Source: Cranoglanis bouderius (Eukaryota; Chordata; Actinopteri; Siluriformes; Cranoglanididae). Taken from it: a stretch of DNA of 64,000 bases. Within the stretch, counting starts at the first letter, position 1. Each line of letters opens with the position of its first letter. The notes under the pieces were generated by a model, which made no database searches, was not told the DNA's origin, and was given only the letters and a program-made list of their open reading frames with translations. Location: contig CM042541.1 of NCBI GenBank assembly GCA_023630585.1, positions 8,979,501-9,043,500 on the forward strand, read 5' to 3'. Below, one piece after another: positions 12,701 through 22,900 of the stretch. A program made the translations under genes and the position numbers.

Positions 12701-15646
12701 GTTTATTTATTTATTTATTTATTACCTCTCTGATGAGGCTGGAGGAATCGCTGGACAAACGGGTAAAAGTTGAAGAGGAAAAGCTGCATGGAAACAAGAT
12801 AGAATGACTTATAATTTACATTCTGAACAAAAAAAGCACTGAAATGTACAAGACGGGAAAAAGACGTACTGCATTTCTCCTACTCACTGTTCTCTACGTT
12901 AGAGCACTACTAAGACTGTAACGTCGAATATCGAATCGTTGCCTTATTAATCACATTGTATTGTATCATCACTGTATCAAAAGCCTGATGTTTCCACCCT
13001 AAGCACTACATACAACACCATTAGAGGGAATATGACCCAAAATGGAGTGTGTACAGCTTTATACAAGATTCTGACAGTGTATACTGATCTTTCTGGAATG
13101 TAACAAACACAAAAATTAAAGCTGATAAAATATTAATAGATGGCTACTCTGTCTGCTGTGAACAACAGTTTTGAGATTTGGGAAAGATATTGTCATTTTG
13201 AAATCTATAGGATGTCCCAAAAGTCTCCATACATAGGGGAAATGAACACTTTTTTTTCTTTAGCAAAATGTCTTTCAGAATTTTTCATATTTTTCATACT
13301 TAATTTATATATATATATTATTTTTCAGATAGCCTTTAAGAATTCCTTTGACAAAAGAAGAAAGCATTGAAATCATTCTCATGGCTGGATTGGGAAGCTG
13401 TTGCATCGCAAGGTTACGATGGACTTTAACAGGAAACATGGAAAGCACATCACATAACATGACACTGTTACCAAACTTATTAACTAATTTAAAAAGACTG
13501 GAAGTGTTGCAGACCGAAAATAAGTGGACCTCCACTAACATCCACTGATGAAGGCATGACCCATGTGGTGCTGGTATACATGGTAGTCCCCTATGTATGG
13601 AGACTTTTGGGACACCCTGTAGTTAACATGCTTACTCCGTTATATTAGATAGAAAGATAGAAAGCTAGCCAGAACATTCCACAGGACATCAGGTATATAT
13701 ATATATATATGTATTAAAAGGAACTGTGTGAACTGCACTTAAATCGTGCCACGAATTTAGTGGGTCCTCATCATTGATCTTCTCTCATCGCGCACCTTTG
13801 TGTGTGAATGACAAATAAATATTCCGGCTCATTTTCCAACACTGTTTATGGGTCTCGGTTCTACTTTACCTCATGAATTCCCACCAGTCTGGAGATGAGC
13901 TCCATCAACATGATCTTCACCTCAAAACGCTCTTTCGAACTCTCCAGCTGCTTCAGGAGCTTCTCAGAAAAATCTGCAACATCACACATCATTATTTGAA
14001 TGGGGGGAAAAAGAGAAAAGAAGGAGATTTGGTAAGGTTAGCAGTGATGGAATGTAGCTGGTTACCTTGTGGATCGTGGATGAGGTGGATGGCTGAGAAA
14101 TTAAAGACCTCTGCCTTCTTCTTCTTCTTGTGTTTCTGTGGAAATGTGAACAAATCGAGTGTTACAGCATTACAGTGTTATAGTATTATATGTTGTACGT
14201 AGCACGTCATCTCCAGGAGAAGTGTTCTTATAGTTTTTACATCATTTTTACTTTCACAACGAAACGCAAAGCAACATCATATGTACTTCTGACACAAATC
14301 CAGCAATTAAACACCCAATTTCATCAAACAAATGTAACAAAAATAAACTTAAATACACATCTATAGCTTCTACAGGCAAATAAATAATATAGAGCGTCTT
14401 TTTACATTCTGGGATGTGTGACGAATGCCACATAGACAATAAACTTCTGCTAATGTGTCAAAAAGATACCTTCAGGACTTTCATCGCTTTTTCCAGCTTC
14501 TTCTTGTTTTTGGACGTTTTCTTTCCTGTCGAATAGCGCACCCTCAAATCTCTGGCTGTAGGTCCTTCGTCCTGGAGGTGAGAGATTGTATTAATACAAA
14601 AATATCATCTGGTTTAATATGAAAAATGGAAAGTTTTAGATTTTAAAAGGAGACGAAAATCGAGACGTCACCAATCACTGAGTCTTTTTCTCAGTTTTTA
14701 GAGCACATTATAAAAGTGAACATTTCATTTTTAGCCAAATTCTTCCTTTAAGAACGTTTTAGGACATTTTGTGAATTTTGATGTCTTTCACCTCCGATTC
14801 GGAATCGCTGTCCTTTTTCTCCTCGTCGTCTCTCCCCAGGAAAAACGTCAACGCACCGACCAGGATCTGATCAAAACACAAAACAGATCAAATCACACCT
14901 CAGAGACATTCAGCATTCAGGGAAGTCAGAATTAAATCTCTTAGAGAGATGAAAAAAAAAGAAAAAAAAGAATACAAGCCTGTCCCACCTTTGTGATTTT
15001 GGAGAAACAGGCTGTGGTGATGACGTTCACGGTTTTGGCGTCGTTCCTGAAATAAATAAATAAAAATATATACAGTACTGTGCAAAGGTTTTGGGCACAT
15101 GCAAACAAATGCTGTAGAGCAAAGACGCTTTCAAAATAATGAGATGAAATGTTTCTACATTTAAAAAAAAAAAAACCTGTAAAGAGCAGTAAACAGTGGT
15201 AAATGAAACAAAGTCAATATTTGGTGTGACAAAAAAAATTAAAATTAAAATACAAACAGTAGTAACGTGCAGTTTTATAAGGAAATGAGTTGGTAAGTTT
15301 TATTGAGCATCTTGCAGAACCAGACACAGTTCTTCTGGAGACTTTGACTTTCGCACTCGTTTCTTATTTTTGCAGCAAAACCCAGCAGCCTTCATTGTGT
15401 TTTTTGTCTGAAAAGTGTCTCTTATGTAATATGCTGCTTTCTTTAATGACATACAAACATTTTTCTGTAACATTTAATTTTGTGCTAGAAAACTAATGTT
15501 TGGGAATCTAAAATGTTTTTGTACTGACTTGATAATGTAGAAGTCATAAAATAAAAAATCTATAACAAAGTTTGTACTAAAAAAAATAGGGTGCCTAAAA
15601 CTTTTGCACAGTAATGTATATATATATGTATGTATATATATATATG

Positions 15647-15686
<40 letters not shown>

Positions 15687-18600
15687 TGCGATTATGATAG
15701 TGACTGAGTGTGGAGGCTTCCATAACAATGATGCACAATAAATAGTAAATAAGGCCGAGTTTCATGGATATAAATGATTTATATATTACAGAGTGTCGTC
15801 TGTAAATAGTCAGTAAACTGCACTCACTTTTTAGTGATTTCAGTGATTAAGATGAGGAACAATTTTTTAGCCAAAGTGTACACCTGTAATAAATCAAAAT
15901 AGTAACTTTTTAAAGCTTTAAAGAATCTTTATAGATTCTTTATTTTCCACCAAACAAAAACCTTCTTTCTGTTCCTCCATTCAAACTTTAAACAGGAAAC
16001 GTCCTGTATATAACCATTTATGGCAAGTGACTGCACTCATTTCTAACATACGACGTATTTTCTGTATGTCAGTGTGCAAGCTCCGCTCTCTCACCAGATA
16101 TTCCTTTTGTACAGCTCCACCATCACGTCTAAGGAAATCTTGGCGGCGATGGGGTTTGAGTCCCTCAGCATGGTGTACATGAAGTTCTGCAAAGTCTAAA
16201 GGAAGATTAAAATGTTAAAAGTCATCTTTGGTATTATTTGATATGCACGGCTGATGTCAGTTCATCTTTTGTGCATTGTTAGTACGTGCTATTAATTCAT
16301 ATTAACTCATCATCGCCACCTACTGAATATAATCTAAACTGCATTAATGAACGTGCTTAAAATTAAAAGTTAATTGTGAAAGTAAATATTGGTGTTTTTA
16401 TTCAGGAAGTCATTCAGAAACAACAATGCTTATAACGAGTATTCTGTTCAGGCCCTTGTTATGAACAGAATTCAGCATTAGACACGTGAAAACCTTTACG
16501 CACCACTCACCGTGTTCAGTTTGTTGTTTTTGTGCTTCGCGTTAATATTCTTAATGTCGGTCACAATGTGTGTGTACAGAGTCTGGAGAGAGAGGAGAGA
16601 GAGAGAGAGAGAGAGAGAATGAGAGCAGGTGAGAGAAAGAGGGAGAGCGAGGAAGAGAGAGGCATAGAGAGAGGGAGAGAAAGAGACAGAGAGAGAAAGG
16701 CATAGAGTTAGGGAGAGAGAGAGAGAATGAGAACAGGTGAGAGAGATAGGGAGAGACAATAAGAGAGAGGCATAAAGAGAGCGAGGGAGAGGGGGGGGTG
16801 AGAGCAGGAGAAAGGGAGTAAGAGAGAGGGAGCGAGGGGGAGATATATATATATATTATATATATTACAAAATAATGAATAATAATAATTCATTAATAAT
16901 AATTATAATAATTAATAATATTAAAATCATGATTTTTCCCCCCGACCTTTCGCAGAAGTTTGTCATGGCAGCGAAGAAGCTCGAAGAACAGCTCCAGGAG
17001 ACTCGTAGGATCGATCAGGTCTTTGTTCCGTAAAAGGATCAAGGCTTTGCAAAACGTCTGAAATGGAACAGAGGACAGGATTAGATGTCTCTCAGATGTC
17101 TACGTCATGAAGTGTGACATAGCATTCTTCAACAAATGCATAAAAACTGTAATGGTTGGCAGATTGCTGTAGTATATGAGGAATAAAACGCTTCAGGACG
17201 TGCTGTTATAGGAAAATAGTCCTCTTTAGCGTGGTAGTGTGGTAACAGTAACTCTGCTTCATCACACCACCCTGTCGTTGATTATTTTCCCACAACGGTT
17301 TTATTCCTTAGCTATTTCACATGTTCTGCCATCATGGCTCAGTGTGAAACCCCAGGAGAGTAGAAGACTGTAATCTGACCATGCGCAGGTCCGGCTCCAG
17401 CACCGTGTGGTGATTTAACAGCAGCTCGGTCAGTTCCTTTGGGAAATTCGACAGCTCTGTCAGATAGCAGTGTCCCACCTGTAGAACAACATGTTTCGCT
17501 AGATCAGTTCTAAACGTGCACTACATGAATAACGTTAATTAACCTAAACACTGATGCAAAGGGTTCTCACCTGAGCCAAAAACATAACCAACTCAGCCAA
17601 ATCTTTGTTTGATTTGTCCGGCTGGTGTTTGAAGACCTGAAGCGTGGACTGGTAGTGACGAAGCTGCTGAAGGAACTGCACACAGGGGGGAGTGCGTGTT
17701 ATTAAACATTTCTTATTAGCAAGAGAAGTGCAGCATGAACACTGTGCATCATTAATGAGCTGGAATAAGGTGGAATGGTTATGTATCATTTTCTGCAAGG
17801 TTAGCGTCAATATAAGGTTCTGTTTGTTTCCGAGGTCAAGATCAAATTATTTGCTGTTAACAAAAGTCAGTGAAATTATTTCGAATTTTTGTGAAAACGA
17901 GCACACGAGGCTGGTCACGTGATTACACAGAGTGAAACATCTGGACAGCAATTTTTCGCCTGACACATCCGTAACACATCACCAGAAATGAATCAGATAA
18001 AATATGTGAGGTTCTAACTGCCACAGAGCATCGACGTGAAAATCTCACTGGATTAACAAAAGGTTGTTTGTTCATATACAGTGATAATCCATGTTCATAA
18101 TATCCGCATGTACTAAATATTTGCAAAACGTCATCCAGATTTTCAGTCATCATCACAACCGTATAAGAAAGCACAGAAATGAATGTCGTGAACCAGCTGT
18201 GATGGTTTTGCAGTAAAACATGATTTATGCTCATGAAAATATTACGTAAAATGCACTTAAACTAAAGGATGCACTTAAACTAAAGGATACAGCGTTCAGT
18301 GCTCGTGTGCATCAAATCAAAGCAGTGATCCTGGATGCAGCAGCTGAGATGAGATGAGGTGCACACTTTCGACTACATCTTCTGATTTTGATACACTGCA
18401 GTGCGACGCACAAGCCCAGTCCTCTCAGTGATTCATATACGCATAGTGTAAATGTGTAAACATAAAGAGCCCATGTGCTATCATATTTATATATTATATT
18501 TAACAATTAAATGCCATGTAAGTTGTGATTTTATATTGTATAATCGTTTTTTTAAGTTGAATTTAACAATAGGCTTGTTATAACAATAAAATGGCCTCAC

Positions 18601-18854
18601 TGGTCAAAATGGTTGAGGTGTAGATGACATCCTTATATTGTTCATCTTTATCTTGACTAAGACGACAGCTGGAAACAGCTGGCTTAAGAAGTAAAATTCA
18701 TGATTTTACACTTCTTGTATGGAATAATTATGGCTGATATTGTGCTTTTAGCTCTTTAACTCACCTCCTCAGTGTAGGATTTCGGGTCCCGCTTGATCAG
18801 GTTTTGTAACTGCGGCAAATTTGTAGGCAGTTTGTTGTTGTGTCGCACCGACAT
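6972..18854 (-). CDS. sdad1: SDA1 domain-containing protein 1 (complete, 22 exons)
   Basis: Orthologue of yeast Sda1, a nucleolar factor for 60S ribosomal subunit assembly and export. Coding exons, 5' to 3': 18854-18765, 17675-17571, 17478-17380, 17057-16947, 16582-16511, 16195-16095, 15046-14989, 14866-14792, 14571-14470, 14135-14066, 13973-13870, 12783-12726, 12576-12518, 12025-11949, 11722-11625, 11502-11426, 10184-10052, 9963-9869, 9666-9479, 9371-9287, 7673-7512, 7016-6972. Every junction has GT/AG and all phases agree. The total is 2064 nt, 687 residues, which equals the human length as I remember it. Visible features: N-terminus MSVRHNNKLPTNLPQLQNLI; NUC130/SDA1 helical region with IKNINAKHKNNK; lysine-rich KHKKKKKAEVFNFSAIHLI; acidic SMSEEEDDDGEWVNVHHSS; C-terminal basic tail with TNKEKRKKKNFMMM and ending KKKKYK. 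No breaks are seen, despite MITEs and an L2 LINE in its introns. Confidence 0.95.
7908..9178 (+). mobile_element. L2-type LINE, 3' fragment with reverse transcriptase remnant
   Basis: From about 7911 the + strand reads LQGSVLGPLLFSLYMLPLG and then CYADDTQLYVSA, the reverse transcriptase domain with the YADD catalytic box. The next segment reads LLLFNADKTEVLVLGPE. The 3' end (9115-9175) carries GTGCTATACAAATAAAATTG, the typical tail of fish L2 elements. Stops and frameshifts interrupt the coding part, and a short repeat has inserted at 8375-8576. It lies in an sdad1 intron, antisense to the gene, and interrupts a GACT tetranucleotide repeat. Confidence 0.8.
8375..8576 (+). mobile_element. short interspersed repeat inserted in the L2 LINE
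   Basis: Starts ATTTACAGCATTTGGCAGAC and continues through CCTTATCCAGAGCAACTTAC to GATCAGTAGCCCAACATC and a final GAGCTACCACTGCCC. This is the longest of three copies of this repeat in the window. It splits the LINE between its two coding remnants, so it is the younger insertion. Confidence 0.7.
9669..9751. repeat. (CA)n microsatellite abutting an sdad1 3' splice site
   Basis: A pure CA run of over 80 bases starts two bases beyond the acceptor AG of the exon ending at 9666. On the transcript it is (UG)n directly before UCAG. Confidence 0.95.
10395..11245. repeat. degenerate 4-bp tandem tract (GTCA/GTAA)
   Basis: About 850 bases made almost entirely of GTCA, GTAA and GTGA units in changing order, with longer patterns such as AGTATGTCAGTCAGTGAGTC recurring. 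It lies in the sdad1 intron between exons 16 and 17. No coding sequence is present. Confidence 0.9.
12070..12465. mobile_element. inverted-repeat MITE, CTGATTGGTCAG/TATACCACAGC family
   Basis: Begins near TTCTGATTGGTCAGAAAG, contains TTTATATTAATGTGCGCATT and GCTCCACATAAACGGATT, and ends near AATTGCTGTGGTATAAACG with GGTAACAGTAACTCCGCTTC. The longer copy at 38990-39560 has the same order of segments. Non-coding. Confidence 0.6.
13208..13622 (+). mobile_element. deleted DNA transposon with TGTCCCAAAAGTCTCC inverted repeats
   Basis: Terminal inverted repeats GATGTCCCAAAAGTCTCCAT (about 13210) and ATGGAGACTTTTGGGACACC (about 13597-13616) flank 360 bases. The interior reads IEIILMAGLGS and, in another frame, MDFNRKHGK and FKKTGSVADR. 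These are remnants of a transposase-type helix-turn-helix region, with frameshifts. The catalytic part is missing. It sits in an sdad1 intron. Confidence 0.65.
15073..15616. mobile_element. CAGTACTGTGC-type MITE, copy 1
   Basis: A 544-base element flanked by TA, with ends CAGTACTGTGCAAAGG and CTTTTGCACAGTAATG. It is highly similar along its length to the reverse complement of 51514-52069. No transposase is present. It lies between sdad1 exons 6 and 7. Confidence 0.75.
15617..15682. repeat. (TA)n/(TATG)n microsatellite
   Basis: An AT-rich dinucleotide tract with GTATG interruptions, directly adjoining the end of the MITE and probably grown from its TA target site. Confidence 0.8.
16590..16855. 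repeat. (GA)n-rich low-complexity tract
   Basis: About 260 bases of GAGA, GGGA and GCATAGAGA variants between sdad1 exons 4 and 5. On the transcript it is a CU-rich tract upstream of exon 5. Confidence 0.85.
17150..17345. mobile_element. palindromic MITE fragment (CTGTTATAGGAAAATA type)
   Basis: Contains TTGCTGTAGTATATGAGGAA, GCTGTTATAGGAAAATAG, GGTAACAGTAACTCTGCTTC and the reverse-oriented arm TTGATTATTTTCCCACAAC. Same family as 49395-49620 and 55565-55740. It lies between sdad1 exons 3 and 4. Confidence 0.6.
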
Positions 18855-18990
18855 GATTATATTATAGTCCAAACCTCTTTACTTCTCGGAATTATAATTT
18901 ATTTTCTTCTTTTAATGGCAAATTAACTGTATTAGCTATCACGAGCGTGGCTCACACGGGAGTCGCCATGTTGCTGATGACGTAATCAGG
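18855..18990 (-). promoter_or_regulatory. sdad1: sdad1 promoter with YY1-like and CRE/ATF-like sites
   Basis: On the gene strand, AACATGGCGAC (18962-18972) matches the YY1 consensus AANATGGCGNC. TTACGTCA (18978-18985) matches an ATF/CREB site a few bases further upstream. Both lie about 110-130 bases above the ATG, with no TATA box nearby. YY1 sites with the ATGGCG core close to the start are typical of housekeeping and ribosome-biogenesis promoters. The exact start site is not determined. Confidence 0.5.
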
Positions 18991-19469
18991 CTATGGGTAG
19001 CGCAAAGGGTCAAACTAAGCGTTCCTGAGAAAAGCGTTACGAAAATATAAACAATGTTAAAAAAAAAATTAAATAAATAAATAAATAAATAAATAAATTC
19101 ATTTAATGCTTAAAATTCTGCTTTCATTTTTGTGTCTCAACAGGATACCACAATAGCTCCCCCTGCTGAAAAAACAACAACAGAAACCCTCATAGAATTT
19201 GTAATGGTTTTAATGGACACTGTAATGGTCCCTGTGGGTCTCTAGTGGTAATTTGTTACCTTCTATTGGTGGCATGTTATGTCTAGTGGATACCATTAAG
19301 GTATAATGGTAATGGTTTTAATGGTTAGCTGATTGTTTGTAATGATATTTGTAGTGGAAACCATTAAAATGTCCGTAATGGTTTATATTGTTTTTTTCTT
19401 CTTTTTTTTTTTTTTTAGCAGGACTGTTAAATATTTGATCCTGATTGGTCAGATGATGTCGATGATATA

Positions 19470-20958
19470 CAGGTGCATCTCAATAAATTAGAATGTCATG
19501 GAAAAGTTCATTTATTTCAGTAATTCAACTCAAATTGTGAAACTCGTGTATTAAATAAATTCAGTGTACACAGACTGAAGTAGTTTAAGTCTTTGGTTCT
19601 TTTAATTTGATGATTTTGGCTCACATTTAACAAAAACCCACCAATTCACTATCTCAACAAATTAGAATACTTCATAAGACCAATAAAAAAAACATTTTTA
19701 GTGAATTGTTGGCCATTTACTGTACATGTACTCAATACTTGGTAGGGGCTCCTTTTGCTTTAATTACTGCCTCAATTCGGCGTGGCATGGAGGTGATCGG
19801 TTTGTGGCACTGCTGAGGTGGTATGGAAGCCCAGGTTTCTTTGACAGTGGCCTTCAGCTCATCTGCATTTTTTGGTCTCTTGTTTCTCATTTTCCTCTTG
19901 ACAATACCCCATAGATTCTCTATAGGGTTCAGGTCTGGTGAGTTTGCTGGCCAGTCAAGCACACCAACACCATGGTCATTTAACCAACTTTTGGTGCTTT
20001 TGGCAGAGTGGGTAGGTGCCAAATCCTGCTGGAAAATGAAATCAGCATCTTCAAAAAGCTGGTCAGCAGAAGGAAGCATGAAGTGCTCCAAAATTTCTTG
20101 GTAAATGGATGCAGTGACTTTGCTTTTCAAAAAACACAATGGACCAACACCAGCAGATGACATTGCACCCCAAATCATCACAGACTGTGGAAACTGAACA
20201 CTGGACTTCAAGCAACTTGGGCTATGAGCTTCTTCACCCTTCCTCCAGACTCTAGGACCTTTGTTTCCAAATGAAATACAAAACTTGCTCTCATCTGAAA
20301 AGAGGACTTTGGACCACTGGGCAACAGTCCAGTTCTTCTTCTCCTTAGCCCAGGTAAGACGCCTCTGATGTTGTCTGTGGTTCAGGAGTGGCTTAACAAG
20401 AGGAATACGACAACTGTAGCCAAATTCCTTGACACGTCTGTGTGTGGTGGCTCTTGATGCCTTGACCCCAACCTCAGTCCATTCCTTGTGAAGTTCACTC
20501 AAATTCTTGAATCGATTTTGCTTGACAATCCTCATAAGGCTGCGGTTCTCTCGGTTGGTTGTGCATCTTTTTCTTCCACACTTTTTCCTTCCACTCAACT
20601 TTCTGTTAACATGCTTGGATACAGCACTCTGTGAACAGCCAGCTTCTTTGGCAATGAATGTTTGTGGCTTACCTAGTGAACCAAACTGAGAGACCATTTT
20701 GAAGGCTCAGGAAACCTTTGCAGGTGTTTTGAGTTGATTAGCTGATTGGCATGTCACCATATTCTAATTTGTTGAGATAGTGAATTGGTGGGTTTTTGTT
20801 AAATGTGAGCCAAAATCATCACAATTAAAAGAACCAAAGACTTAAACTACTTCAGTCTGTGTGCATTGAATTTATTTAATACATGAGTTTCACAATTTGA
20901 GTTGAATTACTGAAATAAATGAACTTTTTCACGACATTCTAATTTATTGAGATGCACC

Positions 20959-20960
<2 letters not shown>
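19470..20960 (-). mobile_element. Tc1-like transposon, apparently full length
   Basis: A 1.49-kb element with inverted repeats of about 210 bases. Each repeat carries an outer and an inner copy of a shared motif (outer CTCAATAAATTAGAATGTCA, inner CTCAACAAATTAGAATAC), the IR/DR layout of many fish Tc1 elements. The left end follows a TA. The right end CACCTG runs into a TG/TA microsatellite that obscures the second TA. The transposase gene inside is uninterrupted. Confidence 0.9.
19732..20697 (-). CDS. Tc1/mariner DD34E transposase, uninterrupted
   Basis: A 321-residue transposase that would cut and paste its own element at TA sites. The N-terminal part is helix-turn-helix DNA binding (around residues 10-60, with AKEAGCSQSAVSKHV), followed by a basic GRKKCGRKR stretch. 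The catalytic triad is visible: Asp in FSDESKF, Asp in FQQDLAPTHSA, and Glu in NPIENLWG with exactly 34 residues between the last two. The protein ends GAPTKY. An in-frame TGA lies shortly upstream of the ATG, so the start is firm. No frameshift or stop is present, unlike the other Tc1 copies here. Whether it is active cannot be told from sequence alone. Confidence 0.92.
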   Translation of the reverse strand: MVSQFGSLGKPQTFIAKEAGCSQSAVSKHVNRKLSGRKKCGRKRCTTNRENRSLMRIVKQNRFKNLSELHKEWTEVGVKASRATTHRRVKEFGYSCRIPLVKPLLNHRQHQRRLTWAKEKKNWTVAQWSKVLFSDESKFCISFGNKGPRVWRKGEEAHSPSCLKSSVQFPQSVMIWGAMSSAGVGPLCFLKSKVTASIYQEILEHFMLPSADQLFEDADFIFQQDLAPTHSAKSTKSWLNDHGVGVLDWPANSPDLNPIENLWGIVKRKMRNKRPKNADELKATVKETWASIPPQQCHKPITSMPRRIEAVIKAKGAPTKY

Positions 20961-20991
<31 letters not shown>

Positions 20992-21283
20992 CATCGACAT
21001 CATCTGACCAATCAGGATCAAGTATTTAACAGTCCTGCTTAAAAAAAAAAAAAAAAAGAAGAAGAAAAAAACAATATAAACCATCACGGACATTTTAATG
21101 GTTTCCACTACAAATATCATTACAAACAATCAGCTAACCGTTAAAACCATTACATACATACATATATATATATATGAAACTGGATAGCTCATAGAATTCT
21201 AAACTGCCAGCTGTAGGTGAAGCCACCGGAAATGCTCTGGCGGCCATTTTACTATTCCCTTGTGACAGACGAAAACTGTTAAG

Positions 21284-21778
21284 ATGACCCGATGTGCTGC
21301 TTTTAACTGCAAAACAACGTTCGCTAAAGGATGTGCAGAAGTGCCCACAGGATGTAATTTATACAGACCACGTACCTATTAAGCACAAATGTGTCCTTAT
21401 CCCCATGTAGAGTGGGGATAATGATCATAATCTTTAATAATCAACAGTAAAAATACAACATCAAAGTGTATAAAATCCCTCCTTTTAAAGCAAAAGTACC
21501 CAATAGTGTTTTTATACAGATTTCACTCCGCACTGCCTCAGCTTTGTGGTCAAAAAGTAAGAACAGAGAGCTTAGCAACAACCGGCGGCTAAGCACTAAA
21601 ACACTAATATTTACACACTTAAACAGCAACACTTCAACACTACTGTAATCTACTGAGGAAAAAGATACATAAAATAATGGATAAAAAGTGTGTGAGAATA
21701 AAATGAACCGGTCCTGGAAGGTAAATAAAAGCATGTTTATGAATAGAGTATATTAGCTCTGTGTGTGTGTGTGTGTGA

Positions 21779-21843
<65 letters not shown>

Positions 21844-22225
21844 TGTAGAATGATCCGGTCCTGGAAGGCACATCATCTCTGTTGTGAATGAGTTTATATT
21901 TATTCAGTAGTGTTGAGTGGTTTGTGACTTTCTTTGGGCTGTTTTGGCTGTGAGAATCTGGCAACCCAGAATCCCCTCCACACACACAGCTAACATACAC
22001 TATAACACACAGCTGTACAAAATATCTGATTATTTAATGCCCATAGGTCATTATTTCCTGTATCCTTTCCCTCAGTAGATTACAGTAGTGTTTAGCCACC
22101 GGTTGTTGCTCTCTGTTCTTACCTTTTGACCACAAAGCTGATATTCTAACAGGGCGGAGTGAAATCTCTATAAAACACTAAAATGAAACACACATCATCC
22201 CTGTTGCGAACGAGTTTATATTTAT
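21284..22225 (+). mobile_element. THAP/P-element-like transposon relic with inverted repeats
   Basis: At 21284-21382 a 32-codon reading frame begins MTRCAAFNCKTTFAKG, resembling the start of a THAP zinc-finger domain (Cys-x4-Cys) found in P-type transposases. It stops before the remaining zinc ligands. Downstream, 21505-21672 and 22040-22190 are inverted copies of each other (CTTTGTGGTCAAAAAGTAAG against TTACCTTTTGACCACAAAG). A GT/GA microsatellite (21760-21842) lies between them. That the THAP piece and the arms belong to one element is inference. Confidence 0.5.
21760..21842. repeat. (GT)n(GA)n microsatellite
   Basis: A short GT run is followed by about 60 bases of GA. Confidence 0.9.
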
Positions 22226-22659
22226 GTGGTTAAATATTCTCTGTACACAAATATCCACTGTATATTTGTTTCATGCTTCAGAGCTCCGACCACTGATCTT
22301 ATATATATAGATCAGTGATTACGACCCATAGTGAGTTCAGAATTTTAGGGAATACAAAGATATGAAAATTACAATAATTCCATCCAAGAAAAAAAAAAAA
22401 AAAAAGTTTTCCAACATTTTCAGGACAGAGGAATTTACGTTCTTTGTGATTTCTCAGTGACATGACAAGCTGCATTTTTTTTTGTCTTATTAACTTCAAG
22501 AAAAATGAAAAAAGAAAGGATAGTGAGGAAACAACTGTTTGTAGCTACTACAACATATGTGAGAACTTTTCATTTTGCAGAGCTTCCACAACAATAAACG
22601 CAAGTAGAAATGAATAAAAAATATGAAGTGTTGTTTGTTAATAAATAAAAAATGAAATT

Positions 22660-22900
22660 GTCAGTAAATTGCTGTGGTATGCGGTGGCGACAACAGTCCA
22701 CGTTGTTGATTATTTTTCTAGAACAGCACGACATGGAGTGTTTTATTCCTTACTGATGTAATGAGGGTGGACAATATGGCAAAAAATATATGATAATACT
22801 TGAAGAAATTTGTACAGTGCTGTTTCATTGTCGATGTTAAGTTATTTATCCACTATATTTACTTTTGCTATGTAAAACGTATTTAGATTTGTTTACAACA
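22660..22900. mobile_element. MITE fragments
   Basis: 22660-22765 (AATTGCTGTGGTATGCGG and TTGTTGATTATTTTTCTAG) belongs to the CTGTTATAGGAAAATA family. 22768-22860 (GACAATATGGCAAAAAATAT) resembles a second short repeat, also seen near 42840-42990 and 52130-52225. Confidence 0.45.

Larger units (their letters stand above)
19306..21160. mobile_element. inverted-repeat element split by a Tc1 insertion
   Basis: The left arm (19306-19467, through GCTGATTGTTTGTAATGATA and CTGATTGGTCAGATGATG) is matched by its reverse complement at 20992-21160. The two arms were probably almost adjacent before a Tc1 inserted at TA near the centre. Alone, this is a palindromic MITE of about 330 bases or more. A similar TAATGGTTTTAATGG sequence extends left to about 19195, so the true left end is uncertain. 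Confidence 0.7.

Noticed and set aside
15828..15883. Possible additional sdad1 coding exon (VYTLAKKLFLILITEI in one frame)
   Set aside because: That frame is incompatible with the phase of the neighbouring exons, and the known protein runs straight across without it. Kept only as a possible poison exon.
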